This document shows, piece after piece, positions 36,437 to 45,377 of a DNA stretch of 64,000 bases (the stretch's first letter is position 1; every line of letters begins with the position of its first letter). The notes under the pieces were generated by a model. It saw nothing but the letters and a program-made list of their open reading frames with translations. It searched no databases and was not told the DNA's origin. Where the stretch lies: contig NZ_CP030827.1 of the NCBI RefSeq assembly GCF_003597675.1, positions 1,798,001-1,862,000 on the forward strand, read 5' to 3'. Made by a program: the position numbers and the translations under genes. This DNA is from Neorhizobium sp. NCHU2750. GTDB lineage: Bacteria > Pseudomonadota > Alphaproteobacteria > Rhizobiales > Rhizobiaceae.

Positions 36437-37468
36437 TCAGGCCGCCCGTGCTGCCTCGAGAATGGAAAGCAGCGTCTGCTTACGGTCCAGGTTGTAGGCG
36501 GTGGCGATGGTGATCTTCTCGCCGATCTCGCTGACGAGACGCGCGCGCCGGTCGGCCAGCGGCAAGTGGCCTTGCTGCGCCGCAAGTCGCGCCTGTTCGA
36601 TCAGATATTCGCTGAGGTGCTCGAGGAAGAAGGTGAAGATCACCTCGCTATCCTTGCCCGACAGCACGTCGGAAAGCCGGTGCATGGCGCGCCGGGCCGA
36701 AGGTCCCTGTCCGGTGACAATCTCGTCGAAAGCGGCGATGATATCGAGCCCGCCATAGTTCATCAGCTTCAGTGCACGCGACACGCTGCCCTTGGAAAGC
36801 GCCATGATCGTCTCTTCGCTCTGGCCACCCTCCAGCCGCTGCCCGAGTGCTGCAAGCGCCGCATGCAACTCGGTGTCTGCGAGCGGTGACAGCGTCAATG
36901 TCTGGCAGCGGGAACGGATCGTCGGCAAAAGCTTGCCCGGCGCATGCGACAGAACGAGGAACATCGCCCCGCGCGGCGGCTCCTCCAGGATCTTCAGGAT
37001 GGCGTTGGCGGCATTGCGATTGAGATCGTCGGCCGGGTCGATAATGACGATACGGCGATTGCCGGTGCCCGATGTCTGCGAGAAGAAGCGCCCCGCCCGC
37101 CTCACCTCATCGACGGTGATCGCGCTCTTCACCTTGCCGGTCTTCTCGTCGACAGGCCGCGTCAGGTGCAGCAGATTGTGCGAAGCGCCCGAAAGGATCT
37201 GGCGGCTGATCGGCGTCGATGGGTCAGGGTCCGGGATCGTCACCGGCGCTGACCCCGGCTCGGGATTGGCAAGCACGTAATTGGCAAAACGGAAGGCGAG
37301 CGTCGCCTTGCCGATCCCCTCCGGTCCTTCGATCAGGATGGCATGATGCGACTTTCCCGTCCGGTAGCTGCGCGACAGGAAGTCGAGCGCTGCGGCATGG
37401 CCGAAAAGCTGGGTATTGGCAGCCGGTGCCACCGCACCATCGAGAACCTGCGGGTCATTCTCGCTCAT
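36437..37468 (-). CDS. holB: DNA polymerase III subunit delta'
   Basis: 343 residues. AAA+ clamp-loader fold: [20 protein letters not shown] at the Walker A position (the GxxGxGK motif is kept as GPEGIGK), sensor-1-type [17 protein letters not shown] (SRC motif). It helps load the beta clamp. The start ATG overlaps the tmk stop (ATGA, 4 bases), indicating translational coupling. Confidence 0.9.
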   Translation of the reverse strand: MSENDPQVLDGAVAPAANTQLFGHAAALDFLSRSYRTGKSHHAILIEGPEGIGKATLAFRFANYVLANPEPGSAPVTIPDPDPSTPISRQILSGASHNLLHLTRPVDEKTGKVKSAITVDEVRRAGRFFSQTSGTGNRRIVIIDPADDLNRNAANAILKILEEPPRGAMFLVLSHAPGKLLPTIRSRCQTLTLSPLADTELHAALAALGQRLEGGQSEETIMALSKGSVSRALKLMNYGGLDIIAAFDEIVTGQGPSARRAMHRLSDVLSGKDSEVIFTFFLEHLSEYLIEQARLAAQQGHLPLADRRARLVSEIGEKITIATAYNLDRKQTLLSILEAARAA

Positions 37469-38130
37469 TCAGCCGGCTCTCCGGCCATCGGATGGGCGAC
37501 AGCCGTCTCGACCTGCGAATGGATCTCGGCGGCAATCTCGTCCTCCGCCCGGTCGGCATCGATCACCCGGCAGCGCGCCGGTTCGGCGGCGGCGATGTCG
37601 AGATAGGCCTGGCGCCTCTTCTCGTGGGTCTCGATCTCTTCCTTCTCGAACCGGTCCGGCGCCTCGTCGCCACCCCGGCGGCGCGCCCGAGCAAGCCCCT
37701 TGTCGGCGGGAAGATCGAGGATGAAGGTCAGGTCGGGCATGACGCCATTGGTCGCGATCCGCTGCAGCGCCTCGATGAAGCCGGGTTCCAGATTGCCGGT
37801 GACGCCCTGATAGACACGCGACGAATCGACGAAACGGTCGCAGAGCACCACAGCCCCGGTTTCCATCGCCGGGCGGATCACCTCTTCCACATGGTCGTTG
37901 CGTGCCGCGGCAAACAGGATGGCTTCCATCCGCACGCCGAATTTCTCCGCCGCCCCGCTCAAAAGCACGTGCCGCACGGCCTCCGCTCCCGGCGAACCAC
38001 CCGGTTCGCGGGTGACGAGCACGTCATGACCCGCCCGCCGCAGGCTGTCCGCCAGTCGCCGGATCTGGGTCGACTTGCCGACCCCCTCGCCGCCTTCGAA
38101 GGTGATGAATATGCCCGTACGATCTGCCAC
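37465..38130 (-). CDS. tmk: thymidylate kinase
   Basis: 221 residues from a GTG with a GGAAG site. It phosphorylates dTMP to dTDP. P-loop [14 protein letters not shown](F/Y) motif in [14 protein letters not shown] and lid region RARRRGG are visible; the Arg in the lid rather than the P-loop marks the E. coli-like type. An ATG at 38172 would add 14 residues before the conserved start but lacks a ribosome site. Confidence 0.93.
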   Translation of the reverse strand: MADRTGIFITFEGGEGVGKSTQIRRLADSLRRAGHDVLVTREPGGSPGAEAVRHVLLSGAAEKFGVRMEAILFAAARNDHVEEVIRPAMETGAVVLCDRFVDSSRVYQGVTGNLEPGFIEALQRIATNGVMPDLTFILDLPADKGLARARRRGGDEAPDRFEKEEIETHEKRRQAYLDIAAAEPARCRVIDADRAEDEIAAEIHSQVETAVAHPMAGEPAE

Positions 38131-38194
38131 GCGTCTTCCGGTCTCTGTTGTCGAGATCGTCCTATAGTGCATCCGCCGCCGGTGCGAAACAATC

Positions 38195-39364
38195 TCAGAG
38201 CCAGAAGAACAGCAATTCCACCAGCGCGTCGCTGGCTTGCGCCCTCAGGCCACCCACATCCACCGGTGCCGCCGCCATCAGCGGCACTTCACGGATCACC
38301 CGCTTGCCGGCGGAAATCTTGAGGGCGGCAACCTCGCTGCCTGCGGCGACCGGCGCCCTGAGCGGCCAGTGATAGACGATCCGTCCCGACAGCCGTTCCG
38401 GGTTGAGCTTCGGCACGAAGACCTCGACCGACTCCTTCGTCACCAGATCCACCTTGCTGACGGTGCCGCCATAGACGCTCGCCTGACCGATCACCTCATC
38501 CGGCTTGAAGAGGACGCGCGTCTGGAACGAGGTGAGCCCCCACTCGAGGATCCGCTTGGCCTCGTCGGTACGGTCCTTGTCGGAAGACAGGCCGCCAAGC
38601 GCCAGGAAAAGCCGCGTCCCGTCGCGCGCCACGGACGCAGCAAGCGCATAGCCGGTCCCCTCGGCAAAACCGGCTCCCAGCCCGTCCACCCCCATGTTGA
38701 GCGAAAGAAGCGGGTTCTTGTTGCGCTGGAAAATCTTGTTCCACTGGAAATCGGGCTGCGCATAGATCGGATAATAGTCAGGATAGTCCCGGTAGAGATG
38801 CCGCGACAGTTCGACGAGATCATGCGCCGTCGTCCAGCTTTCCGCATAGGGAAGGCCCGTCGCATTGCCGAAGGTCGAGCGCGTCATGCCGAGATCCTTC
38901 GCCCGCGCCGTCATGCGGGCGGCAAACTCGGCCTCGCTATGGGCTATCCCTTCCGCCAGCACGATGCAGGCGTCGTTGGCGTTTTGGATGATGACACCGC
39001 GCATCAGATCGGCCACCGCGACCTGCGATTTCAAGGCAGCAAACATCGTTGTCGTGCCGGAAGGAGCGCCACCCGTTCTCCAGGCGTATTCGCTGACCGG
39101 ATAAAGCGTTTCGGGCGTGATCTCGCCTTTCTTCAAGGCCTCGAAGACGACATCCATCGTCATCAGCTTGGCGAGCGAGGCCGCGGGAAAGGCCTGGTTC
39201 TCGTTGACGGCGAGCACGACCGTGCCGGTATTTTCCTCGACGAGATAGGCCTGCTTGGCCTTGGTATCGAACGCCGCCGGATTGTCATCGGCAAGTGCCG
39301 AGCCGATGGGTTGCTGCGTGACTGCGGCCAGGACAAAAGCAAGAAGCAGAAGACGTCGCATCAT
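38195..39364 (-). CDS. D-alanyl-D-alanine carboxypeptidase family protein with altered active-site motifs
   Basis: 389 residues from [13 protein letters not shown], a signal peptide cut near ALA-DD; an ATG at 39388 would give eight more. The serine-type carboxypeptidase (peptidase S11) fold is clear: SxxK motif SLAKLM with the nucleophile Ser, and a C-terminal beta-domain ending in a hydrophobic LLFFWL anchor. But the SxN motif reads NAN (IIQNANDA) and the KTG motif reads GAG ([10 protein letters not shown]), so usual catalytic residues are missing from two of three motifs. It may be an inactive or specialised paralogue. It lies between rlpA and tmk. Confidence 0.85.
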   Translation of the reverse strand: MMRRLLLLAFVLAAVTQQPIGSALADDNPAAFDTKAKQAYLVEENTGTVVLAVNENQAFPAASLAKLMTMDVVFEALKKGEITPETLYPVSEYAWRTGGAPSGTTTMFAALKSQVAVADLMRGVIIQNANDACIVLAEGIAHSEAEFAARMTARAKDLGMTRSTFGNATGLPYAESWTTAHDLVELSRHLYRDYPDYYPIYAQPDFQWNKIFQRNKNPLLSLNMGVDGLGAGFAEGTGYALAASVARDGTRLFLALGGLSSDKDRTDEAKRILEWGLTSFQTRVLFKPDEVIGQASVYGGTVSKVDLVTKESVEVFVPKLNPERLSGRIVYHWPLRAPVAAGSEVAALKISAGKRVIREVPLMAAAPVDVGGLRAQASDALVELLFFWL

Positions 39365-39438
39365 TCCCCCGATTCCACCCATGGTCATGGGTAACAGCAG
39401 GTCGCCGGGGCGGCAACCTGCTGGATATCATGCCGGCA

Positions 39439-40620
39439 TCAATACTTCTTGCCGGGCTTCGGCGGCTCCAGGAGTACGTTGCCGAACATCACGCGGGTCA
39501 CCCTGCCCTGCGGCGGTTCGGCCGCGTAGGCCGTTTCCATCGTCTGCATCGGCTGGGCTCTCTGAACCGGCTGGCGTACTTCCCGTACCGGCTGACGCAC
39601 CTCTTCACGAGCCTGCGCAACGACGCGCTGCTGCTGCACCGGCTGCATGCGGGCGGCAGGAGGCAGAGCCTTGGGCGCCATCGGGGCCGGCGAATAGGTG
39701 GACGCGACAACGCGTTCCTGCTGCACCGGCCTGCCCGGATTGAAGCCCTTGCGCTCACTTGGAAGAGGTACCGCACGCGGCGCAGGAGCAACCTGCGCCG
39801 TCTGCTCTGCAAACTGCTCGGCGACCGTATGCCGCGAAGACGAAGTATTCGCATTGCGGTTCGAATACGCGTATGGAGCAGGCGTCGGCATGGCCGAACC
39901 ATAGCTCTGCAACTGTTCGCGCAGCGGCTGGTTGGACGCCACCATCACGCCACTGCCGCCCTGACCACCTGGACCGAAGGACGGAATACGGTCGCCCTTG
40001 CGGATATAGGATGCCATCAGGAAGGGCATGTCCTGGCCGTCCATGCGGGCGCGACCGACATACTGCACGTTCACACGCGCCGTGCCGATGCGCTTCATGT
40101 CGAGCATTTCCGCCGTCTTGCCGGAAACATCGATGATGCGACCCGGATGATACGGTCCGCGATCGTTGACGCGCACGATGATCGAATTGCCGTTGTCGAG
40201 ATTGGTGACGCGGGCATAGCTCGGCAGCGGGAATGTCGGCGATGCTGCCGTCAATGCGTCGCTGTCATAGATTTCGCCATTGGCCGTATAGCGGCCATGG
40301 AAGGCGGAACCGTACCACGATGCCAGGCCGTTCTTGTTATAGTTCGGATCTTCCTTCGGCACATAGGTCTTGCCCTTGACCTCGTAGGGGTCGCCGATCA
40401 TGAAGCGGCCGCCGCCCTTCGGCACAGGCTGACCTTCGGCAACGACGCGCGGGCTTGCCTTCACGCCATATTCCGATTCCGCGAAATACTCTTTGCCGTG
40501 GCCCTTCTTTTTCGGAGCCTCTGCCATGTTCGTCGTGGCACAGGATGCCATCGTCGCGCACATCGCGCTGATCCCGAGCCATTTCGACCAAAGGGAAAGT
40601 TTGCCGCCACTCAAACTCAA
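39439..40620 (-). CDS. rlpA: RlpA-like septal lipoprotein (DPBB domain)
   Basis: 393 residues. An N-terminal lipobox (ATMASC) predicts lipid anchoring. The double-psi beta-barrel domain is seen from LASWYGSAFHGRYTANGE to RVNDRGPYHPGRIIDVS, with the catalytic Asp of lytic transglycosylases in DRGP. The C-terminal third is a low-complexity Pro/Gln/Arg tail with repeated RQPVREV-type units in place of an obvious SPOR domain. RlpA acts on peptidoglycan at septa. The start is a TTG and uncertain. A consensus CtrA box lies about 180 bp upstream, which would tie the operon to the cell cycle. Confidence 0.88.
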   Translation of the reverse strand: MSLSGGKLSLWSKWLGISAMCATMASCATTNMAEAPKKKGHGKEYFAESEYGVKASPRVVAEGQPVPKGGGRFMIGDPYEVKGKTYVPKEDPNYNKNGLASWYGSAFHGRYTANGEIYDSDALTAASPTFPLPSYARVTNLDNGNSIIVRVNDRGPYHPGRIIDVSGKTAEMLDMKRIGTARVNVQYVGRARMDGQDMPFLMASYIRKGDRIPSFGPGGQGGSGVMVASNQPLREQLQSYGSAMPTPAPYAYSNRNANTSSSRHTVAEQFAEQTAQVAPAPRAVPLPSERKGFNPGRPVQQERVVASTYSPAPMAPKALPPAARMQPVQQQRVVAQAREEVRQPVREVRQPVQRAQPMQTMETAYAAEPPQGRVTRVMFGNVLLEPPKPGKKY

Positions 40621-40799
40621 AACTCGTCCGCCCTACGCTTGCACTAGGGGCCACTTAAGGATCTCGTAACCTTAACGGCGCCGCTGCCGATATAGTGTCC
40701 CGGATCAAATCACCGAAACATGATTGGCTTCGACTTTTGCTTGCTTCGTGGCGGAAATGCGAACGAATTCTGTGGAGTAGTTAAAATTCGAACTTTTAT

Positions 40800-40816
40800 G
40801 GTTAATCCATGGTTAA
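40800..40816 (-). promoter_or_regulatory. CtrA-binding site upstream of the rlpA operon
   Basis: On the minus strand TTAACCATGGATTAACC is an exact TTAACC-N5-TTAACC, the full CtrA consensus, facing rlpA. The rest of the 40621-40960 gap shows an imperfect TTAAGG/CCTTAA palindrome at 40655-40675 and no gene. Confidence 0.62.
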
Positions 40817-40960
40817 TGTAAATTGGATTTTTCCTGTTTCAAGCCGAAACAGAACGATAGGTATACTGTTATTTAACAGATGGAAGCGAAGAAAACCTGC
40901 GCGACTCATGACCCTGAAAGCTGAATCACGAGAGGCCCGCATTCGGCCCATTGCAGGTCT

Positions 40961-41344
40961 CTATGGAAGGCAACGCTTGGCTTCATCGATGTTGGACGCG
41001 TTCCCGACGCAGGAATCCAGGTCGCGAGACACGCGCAAAAGTGCATTGTACTTATCGACAAGCTGGTTGTTTTCATCCAGGAGTGCGTTGAATTTCGTAA
41101 CGACGGAATCGTATTTGCCTGCCACGTCGTCAAGCGTCGACTTGCATACGAAGCCCTTGTAATCGCATGTGAAACGGTCGAAAACGACGGCATTCTGATC
41201 GACGCATTTTGCGAAGGGGCTGCAGACCTTGGCTCCATAATCCAGGCAAGCGGGCTGAGTGCCGCCGCGACAGGAGAAGGACTGAGCTTTCGCCGGTAGC
41301 GCCGCAAGCATCAGCAGGCAGGCGCTAGCGGCGACTTTCACCAT
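40961..41344 (-). CDS. small secreted cysteine-rich protein, unknown function
   Basis: 127 residues from the ATG at 41344 with a GGCAGG site. A signal peptide (MVKVAASACLLMLAALPAKA) is followed by eight Cys residues (several in pairs that could form disulphides, such as SCRGG, ACLDYG, VCSPFAKC) and a short helical stretch. No family recognised. It lies at the host side of the island edge, 115 bp from attL, and could be an old accessory gene rather than core. Confidence 0.65.
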   Translation of the reverse strand: MVKVAASACLLMLAALPAKAQSFSCRGGTQPACLDYGAKVCSPFAKCVDQNAVVFDRFTCDYKGFVCKSTLDDVAGKYDSVVTKFNALLDENNQLVDKYNALLRVSRDLDSCVGNASNIDEAKRCLP

Positions 41345-41458
41345 CGACCTGCCCCCCCAGAATCCACGCATCATCCCACCCTCTGATGAATACAGCTATG
41401 CGCACTTTTGCGCCTGGCGCAAATGCTACCTATGTCTTCGCCATGGAGAAGAAAATAA

Positions 41459-41472
41459 TGGCGGATGGGGTG
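41459..41472. repeat. attachment repeat, left (attL)
   Basis: TGGCGGATGGGGTG, identical to 51496-51509, the 3' end of tRNA-Ser on the minus strand (CCA, discriminator, acceptor stem). The bases on either side differ between the copies. Confidence 0.82.
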
Positions 41473-41511
41473 TCCGCAGAACCAGCAAGCTCCTGATCGA
41501 AAAATTCAGAT

Positions 41512-41551
41512 TGAAATCATTGAATAATTTTTACATAGCGCAATGATTTCA
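41512..41551. repeat. inverted repeat between attL and the integrase gene
   Basis: Perfect 11-bp arms TGAAATCATTG (41512-41522) and CAATGATTTCA (41541-41551) around an 18-bp AT-rich spacer. The position suits an operator or excisionase/integrase site; the function is inferred. Confidence 0.5.
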
Positions 41552-41604
41552 GCGGCTTAGATAATACCTTACCATTCCTAATGTGTTTCATTGCATCCTT
41601 CCAT

Positions 41605-41656
41605 ATTCCACAAAATCGCGGTATATCCGATGCAATTATGTGGAATGAATGTGGAA
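41605..41656. promoter_or_regulatory. cluster of TGTGGAA sites at the left end (candidate integrase arm sites)
   Basis: TGTGGAA occurs at 41606-41612 (minus), 41639-41645 and 41650-41656, the first two as an ATTCCACA/TGTGGAAT inverted pair. The same word recurs at the right end (51421-51427, with TGTGGAT at 51410). Sites of this kind at both ends fit arm-type integrase binding. Confidence 0.45.
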
Positions 41657-41662
41657 GCGAAC

Positions 41663-42958
41663 ATGGCCGATAAGAGCAAAACCATCAATCGACTGACACC
41701 GAAAGAGATCGACGGCTTCCAGCCAAAGCGAAATGATAAGACCGGGAAGCTAATCCCGAATAAGGTTCATGACGGCGGTGGGCTTTATCTCGTCGTCAGC
41801 CCGCAAGGGAATAAAAGCTTTGTCGTAAGATACACCTATGATGGCAAGCCGCGCGAAGACGGAATTGGAGCATATCGCGATAAGGTCGGAAGCAAGCTGA
41901 CTCTTGGCATTGACCTGAAGGAAGCCCGCAAGACGGCGGAAGAATATCGCGTCCTTATTTCCAAGGGCATAGACCCTCGCGTTGAACTGCGCGGCGAAAA
42001 GCCTTCGACGGGCAACAGTGAAATCGATCAGGCCGAAGAAATCAAAACCTTCCTCGACTGCATGAAAACGGTTCTGGAAAACAAAGACAAGCGCTGGAAG
42101 AACGAGAAACATAGGCAGCAGTGGCATATGACATTGAACGACTACGCAAAGCCGCTGCACGGTCTTTCTGTAGCGACAATAGCTGTTGATGATGTTGAAA
42201 GAACTCTGAAGCCGCATTGGCACGAAAGACCTGAAACCGCAGACAGGCTTCGTTCTCGCATTGCAGCGGTCATCGACTACGCCATCGCCAAGAAATGGCG
42301 CACAACACCCAATCCAGCGACTGCTAAGCTGATCAAAAGCGTCATGCCAGAAAGGACGCATGAGGAAGACGCCGTGGCCTCGATGAAGGCGATGCCGTAT
42401 CTCAATGCCCCCGACTTTTATAAGCGCATATCAGAGGCCAAGGGGAAAGACGCGTTGGCGCTCCGTTTCACAATCCTCAATGCAAGCCGATCCGGCGAAG
42501 TCAGGTTGGCGGCGTGGGAAGAAATCGATTTTGAAAATGCAGTTTGGACGATACCACCGAACAGATTGAAGCGACCCGTCATTATCGAGGGCAGACCTCA
42601 GCCGCACAAAGTTCCTTTGTCAGCTGAAGCCATTGCCGTTCTGCGGATCAGGGAGCAAAGCCGAAAGCTTGAAGACAATGGACTTATATTCCCCGGCAAT
42701 AAGGAAGGTAGGCCGCTTTCCGACATGACACTTACCGCCGTCATGCGGCGTTGGAAGCTGCCGTTTCATGTGCATGGCTTCCGCTCTACCTTCAGAGATT
42801 GGGCGGCAGATAACGGCGCATCGTTTGAACTGGCTGAAAAATGTCTGGGACACGCGGTTGGAGATAGAACATCGAGAGCCTACTTCCGCAGCGATCTCTT
42901 CGACCAGCGTCGGGAGTTGATGGATCGATGGGCAGCTTTTCTCACGAACACAGCCTAA
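41663..42958 (+). CDS. int: tyrosine-type site-specific integrase (P4 family)
   Basis: 431 residues from the ATG at 41663, which follows GGAAG. N-terminal DUF4102-type DNA-binding domain (LTPKEIDGFQP, HDGGGLYLVVSPQGNKSF), then a core-binding and a catalytic domain. Catalytic residues: Arg276 in ASRSGEVR, His371 and Arg374 in HVHGFR, and nucleophile Tyr407 in SRAYFRSD. Integrases of this family commonly insert into tRNA 3' ends, which matches the attL repeat just upstream. The gene lies at the end opposite the intact tRNA. Confidence 0.93.
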   Translation: MADKSKTINRLTPKEIDGFQPKRNDKTGKLIPNKVHDGGGLYLVVSPQGNKSFVVRYTYDGKPREDGIGAYRDKVGSKLTLGIDLKEARKTAEEYRVLISKGIDPRVELRGEKPSTGNSEIDQAEEIKTFLDCMKTVLENKDKRWKNEKHRQQWHMTLNDYAKPLHGLSVATIAVDDVERTLKPHWHERPETADRLRSRIAAVIDYAIAKKWRTTPNPATAKLIKSVMPERTHEEDAVASMKAMPYLNAPDFYKRISEAKGKDALALRFTILNASRSGEVRLAAWEEIDFENAVWTIPPNRLKRPVIIEGRPQPHKVPLSAEAIAVLRIREQSRKLEDNGLIFPGNKEGRPLSDMTLTAVMRRWKLPFHVHGFRSTFRDWAADNGASFELAEKCLGHAVGDRTSRAYFRSDLFDQRRELMDRWAAFLTNTA

Positions 42959-43068
42959 ACATCGATCCAGAGGCAGTAAATGCGTATCTCTGGATAGGTT
43001 GCAAAACGACGAAGACAATCCATGTCGCGCACGATATTCTGGCCGCTCTATTGGCGGGAGGAATGAGT

Positions 43069-43314
43069 ATGTCAGAGGATTGGACTGTCTCCGTGGAATC
43101 GATCACGCGACAAAAGGGGGTCGATTCCCGTGGTGATTTCTACCTTGTTCATTTCAAGGTAGCGAGAGAGCCGTCGTGGCTTATACCAATCCGCGTTCAG
43201 GTTTCGAGCGTGGACGAATTGGATGTAGTGTCTCAGGCTCGAAAATACCTGCATAACCAATTTCAAAAGTTGGCTGATCAAACCAAACCGTGGGGTCAGA
43301 ATAGCGACCCGTAA
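43069..43314 (+). CDS. hypothetical protein next to the integrase
   Basis: 81 residues from the ATG at 43069 (GGGAGGAATGAGT upstream, well spaced). Composition is protein-like, with alternating beta segments (YLVHFKVAREPSWLIPIRVQV) and a C-terminal helix; no family recognised. A longer reading from 42928 would overlap the integrase end by 31 bases. An ORF on the opposite strand (43181-43378) also has a ribosome site and directly follows the resolvase; only one is likely genuine. Confidence 0.5.
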   Translation: MSEDWTVSVESITRQKGVDSRGDFYLVHFKVAREPSWLIPIRVQVSSVDELDVVSQARKYLHNQFQKLADQTKPWGQNSDP

Positions 43315-43388
43315 GAAAAAGAGTTCTATCGAATGGGATGTAGTCGCCCAATTCCAAATCTTGCATCATGATGCGCATTTGCTCTCCA

Positions 43389-44021
43389 CTATAGCCCCCA
43401 CTTCACAAGGGCGCTTTCTGCCGCCTTTGGATCATCCTTGATCCGCAAAACGGTTTGCCGTGATAGCTCCGCTTCCTTGGCTATCTCTGATGTTCCCTTG
43501 CCCATCGCCAGTAGGTCACTGACCAGTGACAGTTGATCGCGATCATAAGACGGTTTTTTACCGCGATACTTAGTTTCGTCGCTCTTGGCGTGAGCAATAC
43601 CGGCCTTCTGCGCTTCTTTGGTCGCCTCCGCCTGCGCCTGTGCTGTCGCGGCCATGAAGGCTATCAGGGCATCCCGTACAGCTTCCTGCATCGGGTCTTT
43701 GGTGCTGCCGTCGAAGGTCATCCCATTTATAACGGTACGGATAATAACGCCCTTCCTCATGAACAGGCGTATCGTATCGGTAACGTCCTGATAATTGCGA
43801 CCCAAGCGGTCCACCCATCGCACAACAAGGGTATCGCCCTTTCGGAGCATGTCGAACAGCCTGCGGCCTTGCGGTCTGTCGGCAAGGCATGTCGACACGC
43901 CAGATTCGCCATGATCGGCAACAACTTCATCAATCACAAAGCCAGCGGCTTCAGCTTGGGTGCGCTGGTGTCCGAGGTTCTGTTCCAACGTGGAAACGCG
44001 GGCGTATAAAATGGTAGTCAT
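43389..44021 (-). CDS. serine recombinase (resolvase/invertase family)
   Basis: 210 residues. The catalytic N-terminal domain contains the nucleophile Ser in YARVSTLEQN (residue 10), VVRWVDRLGRN and the Arg-rich end of the fold; a C-terminal helix-turn-helix is seen around SEIAKEAELSRQTVLRIK. Such enzymes resolve cointegrates or multimers or invert DNA. It is the last gene of the leftward cargo operon and is distinct from the tyrosine integrase. Confidence 0.9.
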   Translation of the reverse strand: MTTILYARVSTLEQNLGHQRTQAEAAGFVIDEVVADHGESGVSTCLADRPQGRRLFDMLRKGDTLVVRWVDRLGRNYQDVTDTIRLFMRKGVIIRTVINGMTFDGSTKDPMQEAVRDALIAFMAATAQAQAEATKEAQKAGIAHAKSDETKYRGKKPSYDRDQLSLVSDLLAMGKGTSEIAKEAELSRQTVLRIKDDPKAAESALVKWGL

Positions 44022-44233
44022 ATCGGCCTCACTGTCCGTTAGGGTGCTGACCGATTATAATGTGACCGTTGATATGAAATCAACCCTTTCGGACAGGCTT
44101 TCGAGAGCTATTTTTGATGTCCGCTGGACTATACCCTTGCGGACAAAGAAAAGCCCGCCGCCCGTATCCGGTCTATTGTCTCCGGGAAAGAGGCGGCGGG
44201 CTTCAGGCCGGAGACAGGGAAACCGGCCTATTC

Positions 44234-44533
44234 CTAAGTTTTAGATTCGGCGTCCTTCGCAACAGCAGCAGTGAGCGCCGCCTTCACCAAATACTCGAAA
44301 AAGCTCTTCGCCTCCTCAACAGTCGTTATCACCGCACGGTGACGCGGCGGAACACCGATCTTAGTGAGATATGCTGCAAGCTCGTCGCTGATCGGCGTAT
44401 CCGAAATGAAAAAGTCGGTGTCCCCGACAAACAATCGAACATCACGCTCCGATTTCAAGACCAGAGTCGGTTTGAGGAAGTCGATAGCCCCCTGATTTTC
44501 AGGGGAAATTACTAGGGCAACGGAGTAGGCCAT
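44234..44533 (-). CDS. hypothetical protein coupled to the terminase-like gene
   Basis: 99 residues from the ATG at 44533, which overlaps the terminase-like stop by one base (TGATG). It opens with a beta strand (MAYSVALVISPENQG), and its C-terminal helix is Ala-rich. No family recognised. Tight coupling suggests a shared role with the packaging-type protein upstream. A 212-bp gap with no clear feature separates it from the resolvase. Confidence 0.6.
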   Translation of the reverse strand: MAYSVALVISPENQGAIDFLKPTLVLKSERDVRLFVGDTDFFISDTPISDELAAYLTKIGVPPRHRAVITTVEEAKSFFEYLVKAALTAAVAKDAESKT

Positions 44534-45036
44534 CACTTATCCTCCTCTTCACTGACTGGTGACATTGGTCTATGGTCAATCGTCAGCGGTTCCTTTTCGG
44601 AGGACTGGCTTTCCAAAATCCCGGCAAGCTGTTCTAATTGATTGATTTCCAATTTCGCAGGATCGACAATCTGAAATGTCACCGCTCCAAACTGCGGGGC
44701 GGGCAAACCAGAAAAATTTGTGTTTTGTTCGATATGCTGGCGCTCGGTGTAATCGTCCCTAAACCGTGCCTGCGCCGACTTTATCCAAAGGTTCGCATTG
44801 AAATTTTTATTGTCCAGATTCTCGCGAGCCATTCGTTCCCAAGCCGCTTGTTCCAAATCCTTCCCCGCGCGTAGCGCTGTCAGAAATTCAGAGTGAGAAT
44901 CGGCCCATTCGTACAATGTCGAGCGAGCAACCCCTAAGTCTGCCGCCCACTCAGCGACGGACATACCTTTGGAGGCCATAGCTAGGACACGTTCGCAGTA
45001 TTCCTCACGATAAAGCGTCGGTCTGCCTGCCGTCAT
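44533..45036 (-). CDS. terminase small subunit-like DNA-binding protein
   Basis: 167 residues. The N-terminus is a helix-turn-helix (GRPTLYREEYCERVLAMAS, WAADLGVARSTLYEW) followed by a helical oligomerisation-type region (WERMARENLDNKNFNANLWIKSAQARFRDDY), the arrangement of phage small terminase subunits that recognise the packaging site. No large subunit exists in the island. Start overlaps the upstream stop by four bases (ATGA). It could also be a plain phage regulator; the ordering beside virion-type genes favours packaging. Confidence 0.68.
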   Translation of the reverse strand: MTAGRPTLYREEYCERVLAMASKGMSVAEWAADLGVARSTLYEWADSHSEFLTALRAGKDLEQAAWERMARENLDNKNFNANLWIKSAQARFRDDYTERQHIEQNTNFSGLPAPQFGAVTFQIVDPAKLEINQLEQLAGILESQSSEKEPLTIDHRPMSPVSEEEDK

Positions 45037-45377
45037 TTGGCAACTTTCCGGGGAATGACCGGTGCATTCCCAATTTGTGATGCGTACACTAGACCCGCTT
45101 CCATTCTCGAAACGAAACCGGCGTCCGTTGCATAAAGGTGGTTGACCTTTTGCCCGGTCTTGCGGCAGCGGAAGTATCGCCGGATTCCGCGCCTCTGCGG
45201 TCTGGTGACGATTTCGAAGATCGTTCGATTATTCCGATATAGGACCGCCACTTCGCGGTCGCTGAGCAGCGAGGCGGTGGCGGTCGTGAAGTCGCCAAAG
45301 TGAACGGCGACCATTTTGGCGTTCCCGTCGAAAAGACCCCCATCGATAAGGGATTTCATTCCAAGGCGGTTAGGCAT
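45033..45377 (-). CDS. phage-island hypothetical, degenerate zinc-ribbon-like
   Basis: 114 residues from the ATG at 45377, overlapping the upstream gene end by eight bases. The C-terminal half (RRYFRCRKTGQKVNHLY, VSRMEAGLVYASQ) resembles small prophage proteins with a Cys-pair zinc ribbon, but here only one Cys remains, so metal binding is doubtful. Function unknown. Confidence 0.55.
   Translation of the reverse strand: MPNRLGMKSLIDGGLFDGNAKMVAVHFGDFTTATASLLSDREVAVLYRNNRTIFEIVTRPQRRGIRRYFRCRKTGQKVNHLYATDAGFVSRMEAGLVYASQIGNAPVIPRKVAK

Noticed and set aside
34671..36497. 608-residue plus-strand frame opposite metG
   Set aside because: Covers metG exactly and has no recognisable domain; metG has HIGH and KMSKS motifs.
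43181..43378. 65-residue minus-strand ORF after the resolvase
   Set aside because: Has a ribosome site, but overlaps a more protein-like plus-strand ORF; listed as a finding rather than a gene.
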